Assembly (NCBI GenBank): GCA_041490445.1
Contig: JBGPTF010000008.1
Coordinates: 101,926 to 165,925, forward strand
Origin: JBGPTF01 sp041490445
GTDB taxonomy: Bacteria; Acidobacteriota; Terriglobia; Acidiferrales; UBA7541
Length of the DNA stretch: 64,000 nucleotides
Direction: 5' to 3'
Below the pieces are notes generated by a model. It had not been told where the DNA came from. It saw only the letters and a list, made by a program, of their open reading frames with translations, and did no database searches. The translations under genes were made by a program, and so were the position numbers. Shown here in pieces: positions 34,685 to 42,480 of this stretch (positions are counted from its first letter, which is position 1; every line of letters begins with the position of its first letter).

Positions 34685-35617
34685 ATGCAGATTGTCGACC
34701 TGCGACAGGTGCTCGCGCGCACGCTGGAGCCACTTTTTCAGGAAGAGGCGCAACGCTGGCGCGAAGAGCTTTACTGGGATTACCGGCCATCACTGGACTT
34801 GATCCGTCGTTTCGTTGATTCGCGTTCGCTGACCGGATTCGTTGCGATGCACGGCCGCGAAGCCGCCGGTTACGGCTTTTACGTGCTCGAAGACCACAAG
34901 GGGCTGATCGGCGGACTCTTCGCATCGCCTCGATTCCAACAAGGCTTGATTACGCAGCGCTTGTTGAGCGAACTTCTAACGGCGCTACGTGCGACGCCAC
35001 GAATCGAGCGTGTGGAAGCACAACTCATGCCATTTGGCAGTTCCCTCGACCCCGTCCTGCTCTCTCAGGATTTCCGATTGCACACCCGCCAGTTCATGTT
35101 GTTGCCGCTCGAAAACGCGATCCTCTCCGGCGCTCCTCTGTCGCTCGGGCTGCGGCTCGAGCGCTGGAATGACCAATCCTTCGAGCCGTGCGCCCGGCTC
35201 ATTCAACTGGCTTATGCGAATCATGTCGATGGAGCAATCAACGACCAGTACCGCGCCGAGGCGGGCGCGGCAAGATTTTTGAGAAATATCATCCTTCTTC
35301 CGGGTTGCGGACAATTTCAGCCGGAAGCTTCCTTTCTCCTACGAGTCCCTTCCGAAAATCAGCCCATCGGGATGGTCCTCACTTCGGCTGTGGCCGAGGG
35401 CGTCGGCCACACAACCCAGATTTGCGTCATGCCCGGCCACCAGGGCCGTGGTCTGGGCCGCCTCCTGATGGAAGCGTCCATCCAGGCGCTGCGCACGATG
35501 AAGTTTCGGACGCTCTCCCTGACGGTCACATCCGCCAATGCCAATGCCGTGCGCCTCTACGAGGATCTTGGCTTCCGCACAATCAAGTCCTTCGCCGCGG
35601 GTGTCTGGCAGGCGTAA
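34685..35617 (+). CDS. GNAT-family N-acetyltransferase
   Basis: A 310-residue protein. The C-terminal half is a clear GNAT domain: acetyl-CoA motif A reads VMPGHQGRGLGRLLMEASI, followed by LTVTSANANAVRLYEDLGF. The N-terminal half has a weaker GNAT-like layout (TGFVAMHGREAAGYGFYVLE), so the protein may be a tandem pair with a degenerate first domain. GGGAAGG lies about 8 nt before the ATG. It is divergent from the hydrolase and monocistronic. Substrate is unknown; amino groups of proteins or small molecules are possible. Confidence 0.88.
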   Translation: MQIVDLRQVLARTLEPLFQEEAQRWREELYWDYRPSLDLIRRFVDSRSLTGFVAMHGREAAGYGFYVLEDHKGLIGGLFASPRFQQGLITQRLLSELLTALRATPRIERVEAQLMPFGSSLDPVLLSQDFRLHTRQFMLLPLENAILSGAPLSLGLRLERWNDQSFEPCARLIQLAYANHVDGAINDQYRAEAGAARFLRNIILLPGCGQFQPEASFLLRVPSENQPIGMVLTSAVAEGVGHTTQICVMPGHQGRGLGRLLMEASIQALRTMKFRTLSLTVTSANANAVRLYEDLGFRTIKSFAAGVWQA

Positions 35618-35726
35618 GGAAACGCTCGAGCCTCTATCCTCTGCGAGAATCGCTGAACGCAAGCCATAGGATCCCCCCTCGCGCCCCGGACCTACATGAT
35701 TCCTCGAGCGGGGTGAAGGGATGGCC

Positions 35727-36191
35727 TTACTTGCGCGAACGATCCTTGAGGAGGCCTTTCAGTTCCGCCATGAATTCTTTCACGTCCTTGAAATCGAGGT
35801 ACACGGAAGCGAAGCGGACGTAGGCAACCTTGTCGAGCTTTTTCAAGCGAAGCATCAACAAGCCGCCGATTTCCGACGTGGTGCGCTCACGATCGGGAGC
35901 TTCGTTGACGAATCGCTCGGCCTCATCCACCAGTGCTTCGAGCTTCGGCGTGGGCACCGGCCGTTTCTCGCAGGCGCGCAACAGACCCTGCAGAATTTTG
36001 TGACGGTCGAACTTTTCGCGGCGCCCGTCCTTCTTGATCACCATGTAAGGGATTTCATCAATGCGTTCGTAGGTGGTGAAGCGCTTCCGGCACTTCAAGC
36101 ACTCGCGGCGGCGGCGGATCAAATCGCCGGCGCGCCCCTCGCGCGAATCCACCACCTTGTCATCCATGTGCGAGCAGAACGGGCACTTCAC
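35727..36191 (-). CDS. nrdR: Transcriptional repressor NrdR
   Basis: A 154-residue protein matching NrdR in length and layout. An N-terminal zinc ribbon (VKCPFC at the start and CLKC near 31-34) is followed by RRECLKCRKRFTTYERI and an ATP-cone domain with VIKKDGRREKFDRHKI. It represses ribonucleotide reductase genes in response to ATP/dATP. The GTG at 36191 overlaps the TGA of the upstream membrane-protein gene (GTGA), so translation is coupled. The much longer open frame upstream is a shadow of that gene. No ribonucleotide reductase gene is in the window. Confidence 0.96.
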   Translation of the reverse strand: MKCPFCSHMDDKVVDSREGRAGDLIRRRRECLKCRKRFTTYERIDEIPYMVIKKDGRREKFDRHKILQGLLRACEKRPVPTPKLEALVDEAERFVNEAPDRERTTSEIGGLLMLRLKKLDKVAYVRFASVYLDFKDVKEFMAELKGLLKDRSRK

Positions 36192-37306
36192 CGGGGCGGT
36201 TCCTCGATTCGCTGCGCTGGGGGATTCAGAGTGACGTGGGTGCCGGCCGCTTTCGCGCGCGCTTCTTCGCGCGCCAGCCGGCGTAAATCTCCCAGCGACC
36301 ACCCCTCCCGGATCAGCAGCGGCAATCCGATCAGACTGACCGACGCAAACGTAACCAGCCATAGAACGATCGCCGCGGCCGCAGCCGGCTCCTTTTCTAC
36401 TCCAAAGACGACCGTGAAGACAAGGAAACAGGCGAGTTGCGATCCACCTCCGACACCCGGGAGTTGCATTGTTGATCCAACCATGGAGAAGGCGAACAAG
36501 AGCATCGCTCCCCCAAAGTCCATCGCAAGGAACTGGCCGCCGAAGCTCCGCGGCACCCAGTAGTAGATGCAAACGATCAGAATCCAATGGGCGGCGGTGT
36601 AGCCGATGGCGGCGAAGAAATCTCCCCAGGTGCGGATCGAATGCAAACCCTGCCCGAATCCTGCCAGCAGTCCCGCAAGCTTCCCGCGCCATCCTTTGCG
36701 GAGCTTCCATTCTTCGAGGCGCGGCCCCAGCGCTCCTGCTCCGTGCATGCGGTAATAGACGAGAAACGATATCGCGACGAAAAGTCCGGCGAGCAACGCT
36801 GCACCAGCAGTCCGCGCCGCGGCCAGCATCGGCCCCGCCGCCTCTTCTGGCGAGCGCCCTCGGGGATACGCGAGCAAGGCTAATCCGGCGATCACGGCGG
36901 TGGCGCTCGCGTCGGCAATGCGCTCGAGGACATAAACCCCGAACGAGCCGGAAACCGGCAAGCGGTCTTTGCGAGCGATCAGCAGCGGGCGAACCGGCTC
37001 GGCCACGCGTCCGAGGATGAAAAGCGCAGCGAAGCCCATCAACGTCGCCCCAAACACATGCGGAAACGTGGGCGATCCGAGCGGTCTCGAGAAACGCAGC
37101 CATCGAGCGGCGCGGAGCGCGTAACAGAGGTAGATCACGCCGATCGAAAGCAGCAGAAGGCTCACTCGCGCCTGCCGCACCGAGTCAGCGAGCAGGCGCC
37201 AGCGAAAGCCTTCGAGCGTAATCGAGCCGTGAAACCGGTACAACAGGGCGGCAAGAAGAAGCAGCGCCAACAGCCCGTACAGGATCCGGCGAAGTGAACT
37301 GCTCAT
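36188..37306 (-). CDS. Flippase-like LPG-synthase transmembrane-domain protein (UPF0104/AglD type)
   Basis: A 372-residue polytopic membrane protein with about eight hydrophobic segments. The family pattern is seen in ALRAARWLRF, the GRVAEPVRPLLIARK loop, and GSTMQLPGVGGGSQLACFLVF. Members of this group have been linked to lipid or glycolipid movement, and they form the membrane half of lysyl-phosphatidylglycerol synthase. The catalytic soluble domain is absent here. The ATG at 37306 was chosen, and an in-frame start 13 codons further up is possible. It overlaps nrdR by 4 nt, which is odd functionally. Confidence 0.85.
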   Translation of the reverse strand: MSSSLRRILYGLLALLLLAALLYRFHGSITLEGFRWRLLADSVRQARVSLLLLSIGVIYLCYALRAARWLRFSRPLGSPTFPHVFGATLMGFAALFILGRVAEPVRPLLIARKDRLPVSGSFGVYVLERIADASATAVIAGLALLAYPRGRSPEEAAGPMLAAARTAGAALLAGLFVAISFLVYYRMHGAGALGPRLEEWKLRKGWRGKLAGLLAGFGQGLHSIRTWGDFFAAIGYTAAHWILIVCIYYWVPRSFGGQFLAMDFGGAMLLFAFSMVGSTMQLPGVGGGSQLACFLVFTVVFGVEKEPAAAAAIVLWLVTFASVSLIGLPLLIREGWSLGDLRRLAREEARAKAAGTHVTLNPPAQRIEEPPR

Positions 37307-37475
37307 CGGAACGCGCACCGTAACAGCCGGTTCGCGCAGTGTCAAGTTGAGCCACGGGGACTGCGCCGCAGAGTCAACTGCCTGCCCGGATGGAACGCAA
37401 CAAATCCAGCGGGCGTGGTTTTCCAGAGAGCTTGTATTGGAATACCTTTGCCGGATAAGATGCGCCCGTTGCCGC

Positions 37476-37504
37476 GGAACTTTTCGGCTTGCTTTTGCGT
37501 TTCA
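37476..37504 (+). promoter_or_regulatory. Candidate ECF-type promoter before the sigma-factor operon
   Basis: GGAAC (37476-37480, continuing TT) and CGTTTC (37499-37504) resemble -35 and -10 elements of group-IV sigma promoters. The spacer of 18 bp is slightly long. Position 46 bp before the sigma gene would allow autoregulation. Confidence 0.35.
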
Positions 37505-37549
37505 TGTAGTGAGGCCGAGAGGTGAACCCAGTTGAGAGGCAGGTAGAGC

Positions 37550-38119
37550 TTGGAGCCCGACGCCCAATTGGTGCAGCTCTGCCTTCGGGGCGAAGGGCCG
37601 GCCTGGGAGGAATTGGTGCGACGCCACACGCGGCGCGTTTACAATCTGTGTTACCGGTTCACCGGCAATGGCGCGGAAGCCGAGGACCTCAGCCAGGAAG
37701 TTTTCCTGCGCATCTACCGGACGCTCGCGAGCTACCGCGAAGCCTACGGCGGATTCGCCACCTGGCTGACCAGCGTGACTCGAAATCTGCTCGTGGACCA
37801 CTACCGCCGCACCCGGCGGGACCGTATCACCGACTCCCTCGACGATGCGTTGCCAAAGCTCGAGGAGAAACATTCGGCCACCCGCGCGCCCGACAAACTG
37901 GCTCTGGCGGGAGAGTTGAGCCGGCAGGTGCAACAGGCGCTTTCTCATCTTTCGCCCGAACTCCGGGAGGCCGTTATCCTGCGCGACTTGCAGGGACTCG
38001 ATTACCGGGAGATTCAGGTAATTTTGCAAGTGCCGGAAGGCACCGTGAAATCGCGCATCAATCGCGGGCGAATTGAACTGGCGCGACTGCTGGAAGAAAT
38101 GGGACTTCGTCCGGAGTGA
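37550..38119 (+). CDS. RNA polymerase ECF sigma factor
   Basis: A 189-residue sigma factor with region 2 (YRFTGNGAEAEDLSQEVFLRIYRTLASYR, FATWLTSVTRNLLVDHYRR) and region 4 (LSPELREAVILRDLQGLDYREIQVILQVPEGTVKSRINRGR), and no regions 1 or 3. A stop codon two codons upstream forces a TTG start at 37550, supported by GGCAGG about 7 nt before it. It overlaps the anti-sigma gene by GTGA. It should direct the polymerase to envelope-stress promoters when released by the anti-sigma factor; a matching motif lies just upstream. Confidence 0.93.
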   Translation: MEPDAQLVQLCLRGEGPAWEELVRRHTRRVYNLCYRFTGNGAEAEDLSQEVFLRIYRTLASYREAYGGFATWLTSVTRNLLVDHYRRTRRDRITDSLDDALPKLEEKHSATRAPDKLALAGELSRQVQQALSHLSPELREAVILRDLQGLDYREIQVILQVPEGTVKSRINRGRIELARLLEEMGLRPE

Positions 38120-38784
38120 AGAACGTGAATTGGACTTGCACACAAACCGAAGAGCGGCTGAGCGATTACCTGGATGGATTGCTCGCCGGCGAAGAGCGCC
38201 GGGAGTTTGATCTCCACGTTGCGGCCTGCTCGCGCTGCGCACCTCTCGTTCGCCAGGTGAGCGGCCTCGTGGGCCGCCTGCGCGCGCTTGAGCCGCTCGA
38301 GGTTCCACCGCAACTCGTGCCGGCGATCCTTGATCAGACGCTTGGCCCCCGGAAAGAAAAGAAGGAGGGCCGGAGCGGTCTGTTCGGGTGGCTGCGGCCC
38401 GTATGGCAGCCGCGGTTTGCCATGGGCGCCGTAACGGTGATGGCGACTCTGCTGATCCTTCTCCAGGCGCTGGGCGTCCGGCCCTCGGCACTGACGGCCT
38501 CCGATTTCAATCCCACGAACCTCTATCGCAACGCGAACCGGCACGCCCATCTCGTGTACGCCCGAGGTGCGAAATTCGTCAACGACCTCCGCGTGGTGTA
38601 CGAGATTCAGTCGCGCCTGCGGCTGGAATCCCCGCCGGTGCCGGCATCGGAACCGGAAGCAACGCCGCCGCAGCCGAACCCTCAGCAAAAAACAGAGCGC
38701 GATGGAAAGCCCGGCCGGAGTGCGATCCGGGAGCCGTTAGAGTTTGCGGCGATTCTCATTCCTGTTCCAAGGAGCCTGCGATGA
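38116..38784 (+). CDS. Membrane-bound anti-sigma factor (zinc-finger type)
   Basis: A 222-residue protein. The N-terminal domain carries the ZAS/zf-HC2 motif (Cys8, then HVAACSRC with His and two Cys), which grips the sigma factor. One transmembrane helix (GAVTVMATLLILLQALGV) lies mid-protein, and a Pro-rich C-terminal part is likely periplasmic. It starts with a GTG inside the sigma stop codon and ends inside the ATG of the next gene (ATGA). The pair is a classical co-translated sigma/anti-sigma unit. Signal and proteases are not visible here. Confidence 0.9.
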   Translation: MKNVNWTCTQTEERLSDYLDGLLAGEERREFDLHVAACSRCAPLVRQVSGLVGRLRALEPLEVPPQLVPAILDQTLGPRKEKKEGRSGLFGWLRPVWQPRFAMGAVTVMATLLILLQALGVRPSALTASDFNPTNLYRNANRHAHLVYARGAKFVNDLRVVYEIQSRLRLESPPVPASEPEATPPQPNPQQKTERDGKPGRSAIREPLEFAAILIPVPRSLR

Positions 38785-39359
38785 AGTGTGCCGTTCACGC
38801 GGAAGTGGATGCCACCGGATTTTGCCGCAATTGCGGCAAGGCGCTGTGCCCGCAGTGCACGCGCGAAGTGAAGGGCGCCCTCTACTGCGAGGAATGTCTG
38901 GCGGCCCGAGTCGCGGCGCCCCCGGAACCCGCCCACGGCCCGAATCCGGGAGCAGCGTTCGGGCTGGGGTTCATTCCGGGCCTGGGCGCCGTCTATAACG
39001 GCGAGTACATGAAGGGCCTGATCCACGTCCTCATCTTCGGTGGCTTGATTGTCGCCCTCAACAGCGACTTCGGCTTCGAACCGCTGCTGGGAATCCTGCT
39101 CGGAGTTTTCTGTTTGTACATGCCCTTCGAAGCGCGCCGCACGGCGCAGTTGATGCAATCCGGGCAGAAACCGACCAGCTTCTTTTCCGAGGGCGCCGGC
39201 GACCGGCCGATTGGGGCATTCGTTCTGATCGCCATCGGCGCGCTCCTCTTGCTCGGCAATTTCGGCCTCTTGCAGGAAGAATGGTTCCGGAGAGGATGGC
39301 CTCTGATTCTGATCGGCGCCGGCGCTTACCTGCTTTGGAAACGGAGCCAAAACCAGTAA
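38781..39359 (+). CDS. B-box-type zinc-finger membrane protein
   Basis: A 192-residue protein. The first 45 residues hold a B-box-like zinc finger (CAVHAEVDATGFCRNCGKALC, with CTREV and YCEEC following). Two or more membrane helices come next, and a C-terminal two-helix module reads GAFVLIAIGALLLLGNF ... WPLILIGAGAYLLWKR. AAGGAG is 6 nt before the ATG at 38781, which overlaps the anti-sigma stop. The C-terminal module recurs in the next two proteins. It may modulate the sigma/anti-sigma pair or act in membrane stress; no direct evidence. Confidence 0.85.
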   Translation: MKCAVHAEVDATGFCRNCGKALCPQCTREVKGALYCEECLAARVAAPPEPAHGPNPGAAFGLGFIPGLGAVYNGEYMKGLIHVLIFGGLIVALNSDFGFEPLLGILLGVFCLYMPFEARRTAQLMQSGQKPTSFFSEGAGDRPIGAFVLIAIGALLLLGNFGLLQEEWFRRGWPLILIGAGAYLLWKRSQNQ

Positions 39360-39374
39360 CGGGGAGATTGAGCC

Positions 39375-39590
39375 ATGGCTGACCAAGTTCGATGCACATG
39401 CACACGCTGCCGGACGCGCGGCGTGATGGGTCCGGTGATCCTGATCACGCTCGGCGTACTGTTTCTGATTGGCCAGTACAGCGGGCACTACTCTTTCGGG
39501 CAATTGTGGCCAGTGCTGCTCATCGTGATCGGCGCGGTGAAGATTTTCGAATCAACGGTTTCAACCGAAGGGCACATCGGCTCCCGGTAA
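39375..39590 (+). CDS. Small LiaI/LiaF-like two-helix membrane protein
   Basis: A 71-residue protein. A short Cys-rich start (CTCTRC) precedes two transmembrane helices with the turn between them: GPVILITLGVLFLIGQ and LWPVLLIVIGAVKIF. This is the LiaI-LiaF-like hairpin also seen at the end of the preceding protein and the start of the following one. It starts 15 nt after the previous stop with GGGGAG nearby. Related hairpins occur in envelope-stress-responsive membrane proteins. The gene is real by coding character and position, though its job is unknown. Confidence 0.75.
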   Translation: MADQVRCTCTRCRTRGVMGPVILITLGVLFLIGQYSGHYSFGQLWPVLLIVIGAVKIFESTVSTEGHIGSR

Positions 39591-39633
39591 TGGCAAAGGC
39601 GAGCCGGAGCCAAGTGAGTCTGACGAGGAAACA

Positions 39634-40986
39634 ATGACCAACGGCTACATCGAACGGCGCTCCATATTCGGCGGGCTGCTGCTGATCCTGATCGGCACGC
39701 TCTTTCTGCTGCACTATATGATTCCCGGGATGGGCATCGGGCACATCTTCTCCCGGTACTGGCCGGTCATTCTGATCGTGTGGGGTCTCGCCAAGCTGCT
39801 CGACCACTTCGCCGCGCAGAGCCGCGGACAGACTTCTCCGCCCATGCTGACCGGCGGAGAAATCGCCTTGATCATTCTCCTCTTCATCGTGGGAGGTTCG
39901 CTGGCCGGAGCGGAATGGATTCATGTTCGCAATCCTGATTGGAATATGGATGTCGGGATCTTCGATCACTCGGTCACCAGCACGGAGGAAATTCCCGCTC
40001 AGCCCGTGAAACCCGGCGCGAAGATCGCCATCTCCGATGACCGCGGAAGCATTACCGTGCGCCCGGATGCAACAGACCAGCTTCGCGTCATCGTCACCAA
40101 AACCGCGAGCGCCATCAGCGATACCGAAGCCCAGGAGCGCGTGAAAAATATCCACGTCACCATCACGCCGGTGGCAGACGGTTACCAGATCCAAGCGCAG
40201 CCGGGCGGCGAGGGCTCGGTGAGAGTTGACCTCGAAGTCCACGTCCCCAAACAAGTCGCCATCTCCGCCAGGACCGATCGCGGTGACATCCGCGCCGCAG
40301 ATTTCACGGGGCCGTTGATGGCGTCCACGCGGAACGGCGACATCGAAGCTCACAACATTACCGGCGAAGTCAGCGCGGAAATGCAGCGCGGCGACGTCCG
40401 CATCACCGGTGTGACTGGAAATGTCCGGCTTACCGGGCGCGGCAACCAGGTGGAAGTAGGAGAAGTCACTGGAGACGCCACGATCGAAGGAGAGTTCTAC
40501 GGCCCCATCCGTGTCCGCAGCGTGTCGAAGATGACGCGATTTACTTCTTACCGCACCGATCTGACGATTCTCCAGCTACCCGGCCACATGGAGATCGATT
40601 CAGGCCGCCTGGAGATTTCCGACACGCAGGGCGCCGTCACGGTCGTCACCAAGAGCAAAGACATCACCCTGGAAAACATTGGCGGGCGAATCCAGATCCA
40701 GGACCGTCACGGCGATATTCAGGTGCGCCTGCACCAGGCGCCGCGCGACGAGATCAATATTACGAACGACTCGGGAGAGATCCAGCTTTCCTTGCCTGCG
40801 GATTCCGGCTTTGAACTGTCCGCATCCTCGCGCTCCGGCGACGTCGAAAGCGAGTTCCAATCGCCGGCGCTGAAGAGTGTCGCCGAGGGCGAGACCAGCC
40901 GTCTCGAAGGCAAGGTCGGCACGCGCGGCCCGCAAATCCGTCTCGTCACCAGCTACGGCGCCATCCACATCCGCAAAGGCATGTAA
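39634..40986 (+). CDS. LiaI-like anchored DUF4097 beta-repeat protein
   Basis: A 450-residue protein. An N-terminal two-helix module (GGLLLILIGTLFLLHY ... WPVILIVWGLAKLL) and a third helix lead to a long beta-rich domain of DUF4097 type. That domain repeats short strands such as DDRGSITVR, TDRGDIRAADF, TRNGDIEAHNITG and QRGDVRITGVTG, giving a right-handed beta-solenoid-like pattern. Such proteins sit at the membrane with the solenoid outside or inside. It is the last gene of the ECF operon and presumably one of its effectors. A 15-nt gap separates its stop from the convergent aroA stop. Confidence 0.88.
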   Translation: MTNGYIERRSIFGGLLLILIGTLFLLHYMIPGMGIGHIFSRYWPVILIVWGLAKLLDHFAAQSRGQTSPPMLTGGEIALIILLFIVGGSLAGAEWIHVRNPDWNMDVGIFDHSVTSTEEIPAQPVKPGAKIAISDDRGSITVRPDATDQLRVIVTKTASAISDTEAQERVKNIHVTITPVADGYQIQAQPGGEGSVRVDLEVHVPKQVAISARTDRGDIRAADFTGPLMASTRNGDIEAHNITGEVSAEMQRGDVRITGVTGNVRLTGRGNQVEVGEVTGDATIEGEFYGPIRVRSVSKMTRFTSYRTDLTILQLPGHMEIDSGRLEISDTQGAVTVVTKSKDITLENIGGRIQIQDRHGDIQVRLHQAPRDEINITNDSGEIQLSLPADSGFELSASSRSGDVESEFQSPALKSVAEGETSRLEGKVGTRGPQIRLVTSYGAIHIRKGM

Positions 40987-41000
40987 CAGCCGCACTCTCT

Positions 41001-42293
41001 CTAGCGTTCAACGATTCGGTCGAGGGTGGCGAAAAACTCCGGAAACGAAACCGAGGCGCACTCTGCGTCGCGGAGGACCGTTTCGCCCTCCGCCGCGAGC
41101 GCGGCAACAGCAAAGGCCATGGCCATTCGATGATCTCCGTGAGGCTCGATCACGGCGCCATGTAGTTTCCCGGAGGCCCGCCCCGCCACGCGCAGACCGT
41201 CCGGAAGCTCTTCCACCTGCGCGCCCATCCGCCGGAGATTCTCCGCCAGCGTCGCGATGCGGTCGCTTTCCTTGACGCGCAGTTCGCGTGCATCGCGGAT
41301 CTCGATTCCCTGCTCCGTGAATGGGCCGAGCACTGCGAGCATGGGTAGTTCGTCAATCATCTGCGCCACCGCGGCGCCGGAAATCGAGCCTCCCACAAGC
41401 GGCGCGTGGCGCACGATAATGTCGCCGACGAGTTCGCCATCGCGCATCTGCACGGAGATGATCTTCAGCGGCGCGCCGATGGAGATTAGAAAATCCAGGA
41501 TGGCCGTGCGCGTGGGATTCAGGCCGGCGTTGTGAATCAGGAGCTGCGATTCCGGCAGCAGCAGCGCCGCCGCAATGAAGAACACGGCGGAAGAAAGATC
41601 CCCGGGCACCGTCAAGGCGCGCCCACGCAGCGCGCTCCCGCCGCGCACGGAGACCGTCCGGTTCTTCTGACTCACCGCCCCGCCGAATTCGACTAGCGCA
41701 AGTTCCAGATGGTCTCGCGTGCGGATGGGCTCCTCGACAATAGTTTCACCCTCGGCAAATAGCCCCGCCAGAAGAATGGCCGACTTCACCTGCGCGCTCG
41801 CCACCGGCGGCGCGTACGCAATGCCATGCAGCGCACCGCCGCAGATTTCCAGCGGCGCGAATTCGCCGTCGCGAGCCTGGATCTGCGCGCCCATTCGCGC
41901 CAGCGGCTCCATCACGCGGCGCATCGGCCGCCGCCGCAGCGAAGAATCGCCGGTCAGCGTAGAAGGAAACACCTGTCCTGAGAGGACTCCGGCAAGCAGG
42001 CGCATGGTGGTGCCGGAATTGCCGGCGTCGAGGGCGCGGCGCGATGCTTCGAGCCCGCGAAGCCCAACGCCCGATATGCGCACTGCCTCCTGGTCCGTCT
42101 CCACGGCGACCCCGAGCCGGTGCAGGCAGTCCAGAGTCCTGCGGCAATCCTGCGCCGTGGAAAAATTTCGAATCTCGCTACGCCCCTCCGCGAGCGCGGC
42201 GAGGATGGCGTAGCGGTGCGAAATGGATTTATCGCCGGGAAGCTCGACCGCTCCGCTGATCGTCCGAGCCGGCGCGATAGTTTTCTTCGCCAC
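41001..42293 (-). CDS. aroA: 3-phosphoshikimate 1-carboxyvinyltransferase (EPSP synthase)
   Basis: A 430-residue inside-out alpha/beta barrel enzyme of the shikimate pathway. The N-terminal LPGDKSISHRYAILAALAEG carries the catalytic Lys and the shikimate-3-phosphate residues. Further motifs are DAGNSGTTMRLLAG and the C-terminal RVKESDRIATLAENL. It transfers the enolpyruvyl group of PEP to shikimate 3-phosphate, in the cytoplasm. DAGNSGTTMR carries Thr rather than the Gly-Thr-Ala pattern of the E. coli type, so it may be the class II, PEP-tolerant form; this is only an inference. It is monocistronic and convergent with the DUF4097 gene. Confidence 0.96.
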   Translation of the reverse strand: MAKKTIAPARTISGAVELPGDKSISHRYAILAALAEGRSEIRNFSTAQDCRRTLDCLHRLGVAVETDQEAVRISGVGLRGLEASRRALDAGNSGTTMRLLAGVLSGQVFPSTLTGDSSLRRRPMRRVMEPLARMGAQIQARDGEFAPLEICGGALHGIAYAPPVASAQVKSAILLAGLFAEGETIVEEPIRTRDHLELALVEFGGAVSQKNRTVSVRGGSALRGRALTVPGDLSSAVFFIAAALLLPESQLLIHNAGLNPTRTAILDFLISIGAPLKIISVQMRDGELVGDIIVRHAPLVGGSISGAAVAQMIDELPMLAVLGPFTEQGIEIRDARELRVKESDRIATLAENLRRMGAQVEELPDGLRVAGRASGKLHGAVIEPHGDHRMAMAFAVAALAAEGETVLRDAECASVSFPEFFATLDRIVER

Positions 42294-42442
42294 CGCACGA
42301 TTCTAGCATGCACCGCTGGAACGCCTTCCCTTCCCCCTTCTCAAGCGGAAGGCAAGGCTGCCGGGAACGCCGCCGAACAGTGCCGCCGGCACACTTAAGA
42401 ACCGTTCGTTCCAGGGAAGCAATCCGCTGCCCGCCGCACGAT

Positions 42443-42471
42443 TTGCATCATCCTGGACCAGCGGGTATGAT
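42443..42471 (+). promoter_or_regulatory. Sigma70-type promoter of the S55 peptidase gene
   Basis: TTGCAT (42443-42448), a 17-bp spacer and TATGAT (42466-42471) precede the ATG at 42481. The expected start of transcription is within about 3-5 nt of the ATG, so the mRNA may be leaderless; no ribosome site is visible. Confidence 0.55.
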
Positions 42472-42480
42472 GATTTTTCC

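Noticed and set aside
35727..37103. A 458-residue frame ending in NrdR
   Set aside because: The first ~300 residues are the flippase gene read in a wrong frame. The NrdR domain starts at a GTG coupled to the upstream stop.
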